Source: Streptomyces sp. ISL-96 (GTDB lineage: Bacteria; Actinomycetota; Actinomycetes; Streptomycetales; Streptomycetaceae). From it: a DNA stretch of 64,000 bases. The DNA lies in assembly GCF_018614035.1 (NCBI RefSeq), contig NZ_JAGGPA010000003.1:79328-143327 (forward strand), given 5' to 3'. The notes under the pieces were generated by a model. That model saw only the letters and a program-made list of their open reading frames with translations, searched no databases and was not told where the DNA came from. The position numbers and the translations under genes were made by a program. Below, in pieces: positions 8,732-16,977 of the stretch (position 1 is the stretch's first letter; each line of letters starts with the position of its first letter).

Positions 8732-9775
8732 TTACGGCGCGGTCTTGACCTTGATCTTGCCGGCGATGATGTCGGCCTTCGCCTTGTCGACGGCGGCGAC
8801 GAGGTCCGTCATCTTCTTGTACTCCGGGTTGGAGTCGGAGAGGGCGACGCCGTCCTCTTCGAGGCCGTAGCGGACCTCACCGGACTGCGGCTTGCCGTCC
8901 TTGACCGACTTGATCAGGTTGTAGACCGCGTCGGAGACGTCCTTGGTGACCGAGGTCAGGATCTTGTCCTTGTACTTCGCCAGGCCGGGCTGCTTGTACT
9001 GGTCCGAGTCGACACCGATGGCCCACTTGCCCTGGTTGGCGGCCGCCTCGATCGAGCCGGAGCCCGCGAGGCCCGCGGCGTGGTAGATCACGTCGGCGCC
9101 CTTGTCGAGCTGGCCCTCAGCTGCGGCCTTGCCGAGGTCGGGCTTGGAGAAGCCGTCGAAGTTCGGCGGCTGCGTCAGGTACTGCTTGAGCACCTGGACG
9201 CCGGGCTTGGTGTCCTTGACGCCCTGGGCGAAGCCCGCCTCGAACTTCTTGATCAGCGGGACCTCGACACCGCCGATGAAGCCGACCTTGTCGGTCTTGG
9301 TGGCCTTGGCGGCGGCGACTCCGGCGAGGTAGGAGCCCTGCTCCTCGTTGAAGACCATGTTCGCGATGTTCTTACCGGTCACCGAGGTGTCGTCGATGAT
9401 GCCGAAGGTGGTCTTCGGGAAGTTCGGCGCGACCTTCTTGATGGCCGGGGCGTAGGCGAAGCCGACACCGATCACCGGGTTGTTGCCGGTACGGGCCAGC
9501 TCGGTGAGGCGCTGGACCTTGTCGGCGTCCGACTCGCCCTCGGAGGGCTCCTGGTCGTTGCCCTTGATGTCGAGTTCCTTCTCGGCCTTCGACAGACCGG
9601 CGTAGGCCGCGTCGTTGAAGGACTGGTCGCCCCGGCCGCCGATGTCGTACGCGATGGCGGCGCTGGGTTCCTTCGTGCCGGAAGCGGAGTCGGACGTCTT
9701 GCCACACGCGGTGGCGGAAACTGCGAGGGCTGTGGACGCGATGGCCACAGTGGCGATCCTGGTTACGCGGCGCAA
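8732..9775 (-). CDS. BMP-family nucleoside-binding lipoprotein
   Basis: A 347-residue secreted lipoprotein. It has a basic N-terminus, a hydrophobic stretch and a lipobox-like SATAC with cysteine at about residue 24. The mature part has BMP-family (PnrA/Med) motifs: AYDIGGRGDQSFNDAAYAGL near the start, then GFIGG and IYHAAGLAGSG. It captures nucleosides outside the membrane and hands them to the permease pair. The start is TTG at 9775, supported by AAGGAG 8 nt upstream. It is the first gene of the leftward uptake operon, separated from the ATPase by a stem-loop and a second operator. Confidence 0.92.
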   Translation of the reverse strand: MRRVTRIATVAIASTALAVSATACGKTSDSASGTKEPSAAIAYDIGGRGDQSFNDAAYAGLSKAEKELDIKGNDQEPSEGESDADKVQRLTELARTGNNPVIGVGFAYAPAIKKVAPNFPKTTFGIIDDTSVTGKNIANMVFNEEQGSYLAGVAAAKATKTDKVGFIGGVEVPLIKKFEAGFAQGVKDTKPGVQVLKQYLTQPPNFDGFSKPDLGKAAAEGQLDKGADVIYHAAGLAGSGSIEAAANQGKWAIGVDSDQYKQPGLAKYKDKILTSVTKDVSDAVYNLIKSVKDGKPQSGEVRYGLEEDGVALSDSNPEYKKMTDLVAAVDKAKADIIAGKIKVKTAP

Positions 9776-9834
9776 GGGAGGGCTCCTTCAACCTGACCGA
9801 AGCGCCTCTGCCGGCGCTGGTTTCGCCGCGATCG

Positions 9835-9846
9835 TAACGCGCGTAG
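9835..9846. promoter_or_regulatory. Palindromic operator 2, TAACGCGCGTAG
   Basis: Eleven of twelve bases match operator 1, 59 bp upstream of the TTG start of the binding-protein gene. The shared site at two promoters of one uptake system implies a common regulator. Confidence 0.55.
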
Positions 9847-9912
9847 ATGCCGGATAAGCGACCGTACGACAGCTGTTATCGGATCGTCGTGAACGGAAGG
9901 CGCCGTGGCTGA

Positions 9913-11160
9913 TTACGAACGGTGCTCGTCAAGCAGCGCGGCAGCGGTGAAGAGTTCGACGCCGGCCTCGATCGCGGCCTCATCCACGTCGAAATCACCA
10001 CGATGCAGGTCACGCCGGGCCGTGTCACCCGGTGTGCGTACGCCCAGGCGGGCCATCGCGCCGGGAACCTGCTCCAGGTACCACGAGAAGTCCTCGCCGC
10101 CCAGGCTCTGCTCGGTGTCCTCGATCGAGTGCAGTCCCCGCCTGGCGGTCATGGCGGCGACGAGCAGTTCGGTGACGTCGTGCTCGTTCACGACCGGCGG
10201 GACGCCGCGCACGTAGTTGATCACCGACTTGGCGCCGTGCAGGGTCGCGACCTCGTCGACGGCGGCATGGACCAGGTCCGGCGCCTCGTGCCACGCCTGG
10301 AGGTCCAGGCAGCGGACGGTGCCGGCGAGGACGGCGCGCTGCGGGATGACGTTGCAGGCGTGACCGGACTCGATGCGGCCCCAGGTCACCGCCAGGCCGG
10401 CGCGCGCGTCGACGCGGCGGGCGATCAGCGCCGGCACGTCGGTGGCGACCCTCGAGACGGCCGTGACCAGGTCGGTAGTGAGGTGCGGGCGGGCGGTGTG
10501 GCCGCCGGGCCCGTCCAGCGTGATTTCGATGCGGTCGCAGGCCGAGGTGATCGGGCCCGTACGCAGACCGATGCGGCCCGCGTCGACCTTGGGGTCGCAG
10601 TGCACCGCGATGATCCGGCCGATGCCGTCGAGCCCACCGGCCTCGATCACGCCGAGCGCGCCGCCGGGCATCATTTCCTCGGCCGGCTGGAAGATCAGCC
10701 GTACCGGATGCATCAGCACGCCCTGGCGGTCCAGCTCGGCCAGGACGAGGCCGGCGCCGAGCACCACCGTGGTGTGCACGTCGTGGCCGCACGCGTGCGC
10801 GCGGTCCGGGACCGTGGAGCGGTACGGCACGTCCGTCTTGGTGTCCGGGATGGGGAGCGCGTCGATGTCGGCGCGCAGGGCCAGCATCGGGCGTACGCCG
10901 TCCCAGCCGGCCGCGCCGGTGCCGATGTCACAGATGAGTCCAGTGCCGGAGGGCAGCACACGCGGCGTGAGGCCTGCCTGCTCCAGGCGGGCCTTGATCG
11001 CGGCCGTGGTGCGGAATTCCTGGTTGCCGAGCTCCGGGTGCATGTGCAGGTCGCGACGGAAGGCGATCAGCTCACGGCGCAGGCTCTCGTGCAGCGTGCC
11101 GGGGAGCTGGGGCGCCACCGGCAGGGCTGCTTCTTCGGACTCGCAGATCAGCTGGCTCAT
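9913..11160 (-). CDS. M20-family amidohydrolase (peptidase M20D)
   Basis: A 415-residue metal-dependent hydrolase of the hippurate/N-acyl-amino-acid amidohydrolase type. RRDLHMHPELGNQEF marks the family N-terminus, and HACGHDVHTTVVLGAG holds metal ligands. QPAEEMMPGG contains the catalytic glutamate pair, and GGEDFSWYLEQVPGA sits near the C-terminus. The middle dimerisation domain begins near DRIEITLDGPGGHTARP. It cleaves N-acyl groups from amino acids or small amides in the cytoplasm; substrate not determinable. It has its own leader, about 140 bp from the bmp gene, and no terminator was seen after it. Confidence 0.9.
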   Translation of the reverse strand: MSQLICESEEAALPVAPQLPGTLHESLRRELIAFRRDLHMHPELGNQEFRTTAAIKARLEQAGLTPRVLPSGTGLICDIGTGAAGWDGVRPMLALRADIDALPIPDTKTDVPYRSTVPDRAHACGHDVHTTVVLGAGLVLAELDRQGVLMHPVRLIFQPAEEMMPGGALGVIEAGGLDGIGRIIAVHCDPKVDAGRIGLRTGPITSACDRIEITLDGPGGHTARPHLTTDLVTAVSRVATDVPALIARRVDARAGLAVTWGRIESGHACNVIPQRAVLAGTVRCLDLQAWHEAPDLVHAAVDEVATLHGAKSVINYVRGVPPVVNEHDVTELLVAAMTARRGLHSIEDTEQSLGGEDFSWYLEQVPGAMARLGVRTPGDTARRDLHRGDFDVDEAAIEAGVELFTAAALLDEHRS

Positions 11161-11394
11161 CCCTGAAAGAGTAGGCGTCTTATGGGGGTAACTAACCAGC
11201 GATCAACGAAATTTCAGCCGCATAGGGGAAAAGAATCTGGTTCCGGGGCGCATAAGCGTCGCTGGGGGCGGGTATGCTCCGCCGCTCCTCGTCCCCGTGC
11301 CGGCCTGGTGTTTTTCCCTCCAGCGGGTCCGTTCGCGGGCGCGCTCGGGCGCCGACCGGACGCGTGATCCACGTGGGCAAGGTCACATACGTGA

Positions 11395-12486
11395 CTAAGT
11401 AGACATTTGCCCCAGCGCGGGCAGGCGCTGGACGTCGCGCGCCGTGGTCGTGACGCCCGACAGGAAGCCCTGGGCGCGCGGCGAAGCCGTCTCCCGCAGC
11501 CACAGGGGGTTCACGTCGCAGACCGCGACCTGTACGCCTGTGCCCGCGAGGGCGAGGGGGAGCGTGTGGACCACGGTGGACGGGAAGCTCAGGATCAGGC
11601 GGCCGATCGGGCCGCGCCGGGCTATCAGCTCCAGCGGCAGGTCGGGGCGGACGATCTCCAGGCCCGTCTCGACGGCCAGGCGGTGCAGCTTGTCCGCGCT
11701 CTCCCGGCGGTGGGCGAAGTAGCGGGTGGCCCCGTGGGCGCGGGCCAGGGCGGTGACCGCCTCGACGTACCGGTCCGGGTCGACGACGCCGGTCTCGACC
11801 AGCGACGTACCGACGAGGTCGGCGCCCCGCGAGATGCGGGGCGGGCCGAAGCGGGCGCGCGTCCAGCCGAAGTCGTTGGCGGTGACGGTGATCCCCGGGG
11901 CCTCTCCCAGGGGCATCGCGGTGAAGACCTCGACGGTGCGGGCGCCGGACGGGGTGAGGCGGCGGCGCGCGATCGCCGAAACCGGCCCGAAGACCAGATC
12001 GCGCGGCCCCCGGCGGCCGCCGCGCCGGTGCCAGCGCTCCAGGCGCTCGCCGCCGGTGAGCTGGGCGACGAACTCCATGGTGGCCGTGCCGTCGTCGACG
12101 ACGACCAGATCACGGGCGCGGGTGATCGTCAGCAGCAGCTGTACGTACCGCGAGAACGGGTCCCCGATCACTACGCGGCGCGCCCGGCGCAGGGCCGACG
12201 CCAGCCCGCCGATGGTCTGGAACGGCGCCCCCGCCCCGCCCCGGGCCTCCTCCCACCGCACCCGCATGCCTTCGTGGCGCGCGAGCTCCGCCATGCGCCG
12301 CAGCTGGCCGCGGGTCATGGGGTCGGTGGGTGACAGGACGACGACCGTGAGGTCGTTCGTTTTCGGATCAGCCTTCGCGTGGGCCCACTCCAGGACGTTC
12401 AGGAGCTGGACCGGGCTCTCGACGAAGGCGAGCGTCCCTGGAGGCCCGGTGGCGGGGGTTGGAACTACTCCCAAATGAGTGTCCAT
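11395..12486 (-). CDS. Putative sialyltransferase-like glycosyltransferase (GT52/polysialyltransferase type)
   Basis: A 363-residue cytoplasmic protein. GTLAFVESPVQLLNVLEWAHA near the N-terminus is typical of sialyl/polysialyltransferase-like proteins of the GT52 group, and VVIGDPFSRYVQLLL and LVVVDDGTATMEFV follow. LILSFPSTVVHTLPLALAG near the C-terminus would be a nucleotide-sugar site with conserved S and H. It lies immediately downstream of neuB in the ancestral order, so it probably transfers the nonulosonic acid made by this locus. An IS607 element now sits 14 bp upstream of its ATG; AAAGGAC survives as ribosome binding site. Its transcription may depend on read-through of, or a promoter within, the element. 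Confidence 0.65.
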   Translation of the reverse strand: MDTHLGVVPTPATGPPGTLAFVESPVQLLNVLEWAHAKADPKTNDLTVVVLSPTDPMTRGQLRRMAELARHEGMRVRWEEARGGAGAPFQTIGGLASALRRARRVVIGDPFSRYVQLLLTITRARDLVVVDDGTATMEFVAQLTGGERLERWHRRGGRRGPRDLVFGPVSAIARRRLTPSGARTVEVFTAMPLGEAPGITVTANDFGWTRARFGPPRISRGADLVGTSLVETGVVDPDRYVEAVTALARAHGATRYFAHRRESADKLHRLAVETGLEIVRPDLPLELIARRGPIGRLILSFPSTVVHTLPLALAGTGVQVAVCDVNPLWLRETASPRAQGFLSGVTTTARDVQRLPALGQMST

Positions 12487-12527
12487 GAGTGTCCTTTAGG
12501 TATCACAAGTGATGTATGATCTCGTGT

Positions 12528-13106
12528 GTGAATCTGACTGAATGGGCGCGCGCGCAGGGGATCGCCCCGCGTACCGCCTACCGCTGGTTCCGTGAGGGCA
12601 CGTTGCCGGTCCCTGCCAAGCGAGTGGGGCCGCGCACGATCCTGGTGAACATGGACGCGAACACTTCACCTTCTGTGACTGGTGGGCTGGGTCTGTATGC
12701 CCGTGTCTCCTCCCGTGATCAGAAGGCCGACCTGGAGCGGCAGACGGCTCGGCTGTCGGCGTGGGCCGCCAAGGCCGGACACAAGGTCGTGCGGGTCGAA
12801 TCCGAGATCGCCTCGGGGGTGAACGGCGCCCGTACCAAGGCCCGTCGCCTGCTGGCCGACCCGGTGGTGACCACCGTGGTGGTGGAGCGCAAGGACCGCC
12901 TCGGCTGCATGAACGTCGAACTCGTCGAAGCCGCCCTGTCCGCCACCGGCCGCCGCCTGGTGGTGCTGGAAGACGGCGAGGCCGAAGACGACCTGGTGCG
13001 CGACATGGTGGAGGTTGTGACCTCGTTCTGTGCCCGCCTGTACGGCGGCCGCTCGGCGAAAAACCGCGCGAAGAAGGCCCTTGAGGCAGCGGCTGCCGAT
13101 GACTGA
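12528..13106 (+). CDS. tnpA: IS607 serine recombinase TnpA
   Basis: A 192-residue transposase with an N-terminal MerR-like helix-turn-helix (NLTEWARAQGIAPRTAYRWFREGTL) followed by a small serine-resolvase domain. The catalytic serine is in GLYARVSSRDQK, and the second motif VVVERKDRLGCMN replaces the usual RDRLaRfg. GTG at 12528 was chosen because IS607 TnpA proteins begin a few residues before the L-x-E-W-A motif; ATG at 12516 is possible. It catalyses excision and insertion through a synaptic tetramer. Confidence 0.88.
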   Translation: MNLTEWARAQGIAPRTAYRWFREGTLPVPAKRVGPRTILVNMDANTSPSVTGGLGLYARVSSRDQKADLERQTARLSAWAAKAGHKVVRVESEIASGVNGARTKARRLLADPVVTTVVVERKDRLGCMNVELVEAALSATGRRLVVLEDGEAEDDLVRDMVEVVTSFCARLYGGRSAKNRAKKALEAAAADD

Positions 13107-14739
13107 CAAGAAGCAGCTGCGAACCATCGATGATCCGTTCGTCGCCCTCGGTCCGTCCGGTGTGGCGATACGCGACCGGCTCAAGCACCTCACCGTCGAG
13201 GACGAGAAGGTGTTGCGGCTGGTCGGCGAGCACCTTGGGCGCCTCGCATCGCAGGACCTCAAGCAGCGTTGCGTAGATGGCCTGGAGCACTCCAACGAGA
13301 CCTGGGCGGCCCGCAAGCGGGAACTGACCGAAGAGTGCTCCTCGCGCTGGGCCGGAAGCATCACGAAGGCGACCCACGACCAGTGGGCGCTTTCCCGGCG
13401 CTGTCAGATCGCGCACATCCAGGGCCTTGAGGCCGGTGTGCAGACGCTGATGCACCGCCTCTCCCTGCCGATCGGGGAGAAGGGCAGCAAGCGGGCTCCG
13501 GGCGGCTACCGGTCCGAGGGCGAGTGGTTCCACAAGACGCGCCGCCTGACGGTTCTGAAACACCGGCTCGATGCGGCCCGTGCAGACCGTGAGGCCGGTG
13601 TCGTGCATGTAGTGCGCGGTGGCCGGCGACTCCTCAATACCCGGCACAATCTCCAGGCAGCGCAGCTCACCGAGACCCAGTGGCGTCAGCATTGGGAGGC
13701 GGAACGCTGGTTCCTGGCCGCTGACGGCGAGTCCGGCAAGCGCTTCGGGAACGAGACGATCCGCGTCAACCCCGACGGCGAAGTCAGCATCAAGCTCCCG
13801 GCCCCGCTGGCCGACCTGGCGAACGCGAAGCACGGCCGGTACGTCCTCGCCTCCAAGGTCGCGTTCCAGCACCGGGGCGCAGAGTGGGCCGACCGCATCA
13901 GCGCGAACCAGGCCGTCGCCTACCGCATCCACCTCGACGTGCAACGCGGACGCTGGTACCTCACCGCTTCCTGGCAACGCCCGGTCGTCCAGACGATCCC
14001 GCTGGCCACAGCCCGCACCAAGGGCATGGTCGGCGTCGATACGAACGCCGACCACTTCGCCGCCTACCGGCTCGATGCGCACGGCAACCCTGTCGGCGAT
14101 CCCAAGCGGTTCTCCTACGACCTGTCCGGGGCGGCTGATCACCGCGACGCCCAGATCCGCCACGCACTCACTCAGCTCCTGCACTGGACGAAGCAGACCG
14201 GCGCGACCGCGATCGGTATCGAGAACCTGGACTTCACCGCGGAGAAGACCCGCGAAAAGCACGGCCGGCGCAGAAGGTTCCGGCAGCTGATCTCCGGCAT
14301 GCCCACCGGCAAGCTCAAGGCCCGCATCGTCTCCATGGCCGCCGAGCTGGGCATCTCGATCGTCGCAGTCGATCCGGCATACACCTCGATGTGGGGCGAC
14401 CAACACTGGCGTAAGCCCCTGGCCAGCACAAACCGCACAATGACTCGCCATGACGCCGCTTCGGTGGCGATTGGCAGGCGCGCCCTCGGGCACCCGATCC
14501 GGCGACGGACGGCACCGCCCCACGACGACCAGAGTGATCGTCGTGGGCATCGGACCGTCCAGGCCGACCGCGGTATCCGAGGGCGCGAGGAACCCCGCCA
14601 CCCCGTCACGGAGCGTGCACACGATGCACGCCGCCGGACGGAGGGAACGAGAACGCGGGTGACCAGCGCATCCAACACCGTTCGGGATGCGCACAGTTCC
14701 AGGACGTGGGTCCAAGACTCACTCCTGGACACTGTTTAG
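13099..14739 (+). CDS. tnpB: TnpB-family RNA-guided nuclease lacking the zinc ribbon
   Basis: A 546-residue TnpB-like protein. RuvC-type residues are visible: D in GVDTNADHFA (about 314), E in GIENLDF (about 375) and D in TRHDAASVAIGRRALG (about 450). Between the last two, ordinary TnpBs carry CxxC...CxxC; here the segment reads YTSMWGDQHWRKPL with no cysteine, so the zinc ribbon is lost. After the RuvC core about 95 Arg/Pro-rich residues follow that look like translated non-coding DNA. The stop codon lies in the terminal TTTAGG. TnpB normally nicks donor-joint DNA using an omega-RNA from the element's right end. The RuvC triad is complete, so it may be active. Confidence 0.82.
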   Translation: MTDKKQLRTIDDPFVALGPSGVAIRDRLKHLTVEDEKVLRLVGEHLGRLASQDLKQRCVDGLEHSNETWAARKRELTEECSSRWAGSITKATHDQWALSRRCQIAHIQGLEAGVQTLMHRLSLPIGEKGSKRAPGGYRSEGEWFHKTRRLTVLKHRLDAARADREAGVVHVVRGGRRLLNTRHNLQAAQLTETQWRQHWEAERWFLAADGESGKRFGNETIRVNPDGEVSIKLPAPLADLANAKHGRYVLASKVAFQHRGAEWADRISANQAVAYRIHLDVQRGRWYLTASWQRPVVQTIPLATARTKGMVGVDTNADHFAAYRLDAHGNPVGDPKRFSYDLSGAADHRDAQIRHALTQLLHWTKQTGATAIGIENLDFTAEKTREKHGRRRRFRQLISGMPTGKLKARIVSMAAELGISIVAVDPAYTSMWGDQHWRKPLASTNRTMTRHDAASVAIGRRALGHPIRRRTAPPHDDQSDRRGHRTVQADRGIRGREEPRHPVTERAHDARRRTEGTRTRVTSASNTVRDAHSSRTWVQDSLLDTV

Positions 14740-14740
14740 G
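14519..14740 (+). ncRNA. Predicted omega-RNA (right-end guide RNA) region, overlapping tnpB 3' end
   Basis: TnpB guide RNAs derive from the right end of the element, with the guide taken from flanking DNA beyond the border. Here the coding frame runs to the border, so the scaffold must overlap it. A perfect 10-bp stem CCCACGACGA / TCGTCGTGGG with 9-nt loop (14519-14547) starts this region, and the codon content beyond looks unlike the TnpB core. The guide would begin at 14741. This is inference from family behaviour. Confidence 0.4.
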
Positions 14741-14790
14741 AACGGTGCCGTTCACGGCGACTACGACCGTTCGTCCGTCGGGTCTGTCCG

Positions 14791-15717
14791 TCAGACCGCG
14801 ACGGGCTCGCGGTCGGCGCCCTCGGCGACGACGCCCGCGACCCGGCGCAGCTTCTTCATCGGGCCGAGCTCGGACTCGTACACCTTCTTGACGCCGTCAC
14901 CGAGGGAGGCCTCGATGGTGCGGATGTCACGGACCAGGCGGGTCAGGCCGCCGGGCTCGACGGAGGCGGCCTGGTCGGAGCCCCACATGGCGCGGTCGAG
15001 GGTGATGTGGCGCTCGACAAAGGCGGCGCCGAGGGCGACGGCGGCCAGGGTCGTCTGGAGGCCGGTCTCGTGGCCGCTGTAGCCGATCGGGACATTGGGG
15101 TACTCGGCCTGGAGGGTGTTGATCACCCGGAGGTTGAGCTCCTCGGCCTTGGCCGGGTACGTCGAAGTGGCGTGGCAGAGCAGGATGTTGCTGCTGCCCA
15201 GCACCTCCACGGCGTGGCGGATCTGCCGCGGCGTCGACATGCCGGTGGAGAGGATGACCGTGCGGCCGGTGGCGCGCAGCGAGCGCAGCAGCTCGTCGTC
15301 CGTGAGGGACGCGGAGGCGACCTTGTGGGCCGGTACGTCGAACTTCTCCAGGAACGCGACGGCCTCGGTGTCCCACGGGGAGGCGAACCAGTCGATGCCG
15401 CGCTTCTTGCAGTGCTCGTCGATGGCGCGGTACTCGTCCTCGCCGAACTCGACGCGGTGGCGGTAGTCGATGTACGTCATCCGGCCCCACGGGGTGTCGC
15501 GCTCGATGTCCCACTGGTCGCGCGGCGTGCAGATCTCCGGGGTGCGCTTCTGGAACTTGACCGCGTCGCAGCCGGCGTCGGCGGCGGCGTCGATGAGCGC
15601 GAAGGCGTTCTCGATGTCGCCGTTGTGGTTGATGCCGATCTCACCGGTGACGTAGACGGGGTGGCCGGGGCCCGCGGTCTTGGAACCGAGGGTGCGCAGG
15701 CGGGAGTTGGTGCTCAT
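14791..15717 (-). CDS. NeuB-family nonulosonic (Kdn/sialic) acid synthase without SAF domain
   Basis: A 308-residue TIM-barrel enzyme condensing phosphoenolpyruvate with a hexose (ManNAc, or mannose / mannose-6-phosphate for Kdn). Family motifs include VTGEIGINHNGD, DAVKFQKR, ILSTGMSTPRQI, HATSTYPA and IGYSGHETGLQ, with FVERHITLDRAMWGSDQAAS late in the barrel. The protein ends just after the barrel. The C-terminal SAF (antifreeze-like) cap of E. coli NeuB (about 346 aa) is missing. ATG at 15717 is preferred over 15726 because AAGGA is 10-11 nt away rather than 1-2. It feeds the NeuA-HAD protein upstream in the operon. Confidence 0.88.
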   Translation of the reverse strand: MSTNSRLRTLGSKTAGPGHPVYVTGEIGINHNGDIENAFALIDAAADAGCDAVKFQKRTPEICTPRDQWDIERDTPWGRMTYIDYRHRVEFGEDEYRAIDEHCKKRGIDWFASPWDTEAVAFLEKFDVPAHKVASASLTDDELLRSLRATGRTVILSTGMSTPRQIRHAVEVLGSSNILLCHATSTYPAKAEELNLRVINTLQAEYPNVPIGYSGHETGLQTTLAAVALGAAFVERHITLDRAMWGSDQAASVEPGGLTRLVRDIRTIEASLGDGVKKVYESELGPMKKLRRVAGVVAEGADREPVAV

Positions 15718-15750
15718 GTCTTTCATTTCCTTACGGAGGGGGGATGTGCG

Positions 15751-16977
15751 TTACGGGGTGGGGGTAAGGGAGGGGCCGAGGATCCAGGCGGCGATCTCGC
15801 GGATCGCTCCGTCGCCGCCGGGGATGGTCGTGACGGCGCGGGCGGCGCCGCGGACCGTGTCGTGGGCGTTGGCGACCGCCACCGGCCAGCCGACGAGGGC
15901 CAGGCAGGACAGGTCGTTGACGTCGTTTCCGGCGTAGAGCACGCGCTCGGGCGCGACGCCCTGCTCCTCGCACCACTGCTTGAGGGCGAGGTCCTTGCGG
16001 TCGATGCCGTGGAGCACGGGGACGCGCAGCTTGCGGGCCCGTGCGGCGACGACCGCGTTCTGTTCCGTGGACAGGATCAGCAGCTTGAGCCCCGCGTTGC
16101 GCAGGGCCGCGATGCCGAGTCCGTCGCCGCGGTGCACGGCGACGAGTTCGCGTCCTTCGGAGTCGATCAGCACCCGGTCGTCGGTCTGGGTGCCGTCGAA
16201 GTCGATGACGACGGCGTCGATGTCGTCGCGGGTCGGGAGGTCGGTGGCTTGCGGATCCAGCAGCGGCGCGAGGGCGCGGGCGCGGGCCAGGTCGTGCGGG
16301 TCGTCGATCTCCAGGACGCGGGCCGGGTCCGTGACGACGAGCGCGGTCCGTCCGAAGAAGCGGTGCCCGGCCTTCCGGAATCCGGCGGCGTCCATGGCGT
16401 ACGCCGCCCCGGTCTCCAGGAAGTCCTGCGGCCGGTCCTGACGGCGGGGCCGGAAGCTCTTGTCGTGGTTGACGCCGGTGGCTGTGTCCCCTGCGTCCCC
16501 TTCCCGCCAGACGAAGCCGTGGAAGGGGGCCACCGTGTGGGCCGTGTCGGCGCCGTCCTCGACGACCGCCGCGCAGACGCCGTCGACGTCCTCGCTCGTC
16601 AGGAACGGGCTTGTGCACTGCACCAGCAGCACCACGTCCACCACCGCGCCGTGCAGCGCCTCGTGGGTGTCCAGGGCGTGCAGTACGGCCGCCTCGCTGG
16701 TCGCCGTGTCCCCCGCTATGTCCGCCGGGCGCAGCGCCACTTCGGCGCCCGCGCCGCGCGCCGCCGCCGCGATGGCGGGGTCGTCCGTGGAGACCACGAC
16801 GTCCGTGACCCGGCCGGCGCCCAGGCACGCCCGTACGGCGCGCGCCACCAGCGGCACGCCCCCGACCGGGGCGAGGTTCTTCGCCGGTACGCCCTTGGAG
16901 CCGCCGCGGGCGGGGATGACGGCCAGGACGCGGCGTACGGACGCGGTGTCGGTGTCGGTCTGCGGCCGGCTGCTCAT
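15751..16977 (-). CDS. CMP-nonulosonate cytidylyltransferase fused to a HAD (KdsC-like) phosphatase
   Basis: A 408-residue two-domain protein. Residues about 15-240 are a NeuA-type cytidylyltransferase (AVIPARGGSKGVPAKNL, VVSTDD, LLVQCTSPFLTSEDVDG). From about residue 255 there is a HAD phosphatase of KdsC type with VIDFDGTQTDD, LILSTEQN, and the terminal YAGNDVNDLSCL. Together they would dephosphorylate a 9-phosphate intermediate and activate the free acid with CTP. This suggests the Kdn route (mannose-6-phosphate to Kdn-9-P to Kdn to CMP-Kdn). It overlaps the upstream gene by ATGA and lies 33 bp before neuB. Confidence 0.88.
   Translation of the reverse strand: MSSRPQTDTDTASVRRVLAVIPARGGSKGVPAKNLAPVGGVPLVARAVRACLGAGRVTDVVVSTDDPAIAAAARGAGAEVALRPADIAGDTATSEAAVLHALDTHEALHGAVVDVVLLVQCTSPFLTSEDVDGVCAAVVEDGADTAHTVAPFHGFVWREGDAGDTATGVNHDKSFRPRRQDRPQDFLETGAAYAMDAAGFRKAGHRFFGRTALVVTDPARVLEIDDPHDLARARALAPLLDPQATDLPTRDDIDAVVIDFDGTQTDDRVLIDSEGRELVAVHRGDGLGIAALRNAGLKLLILSTEQNAVVAARARKLRVPVLHGIDRKDLALKQWCEEQGVAPERVLYAGNDVNDLSCLALVGWPVAVANAHDTVRGAARAVTTIPGGDGAIREIAAWILGPSLTPTP

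Larger units (their letters stand above)
12501..14740 (+). mobile_element. IS607-family element (serine recombinase tnpA + tnpB)
   Basis: About 2.24 kb bounded on both sides by TTTAGG (12495-12500 and 14735-14740). IS607 elements have no inverted repeats and integrate at GG dinucleotides, which fits these edges. The two genes overlap by 8 bp and run against the surrounding glycopolymer operon. Removing the element would place the neuB stop about 64 bp before the glycosyltransferase ATG, restoring a normal operon spacing. Exact ends are inferred from the repeated TTTAGG, not from an empty-site comparison. Confidence 0.75.

Noticed and set aside
11192..11503. 103-codon minus-strand frame between the amidohydrolase and transferase genes
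   Set aside because: It overlaps the 3' end of the transferase gene in another frame and has no start signal or coding signature.
12496..14715. 739-codon open frame opposite tnpA/tnpB
   Set aside because: It is a shadow of two well-supported transposon genes; no domain, ribosome binding site or codon bias of its own.
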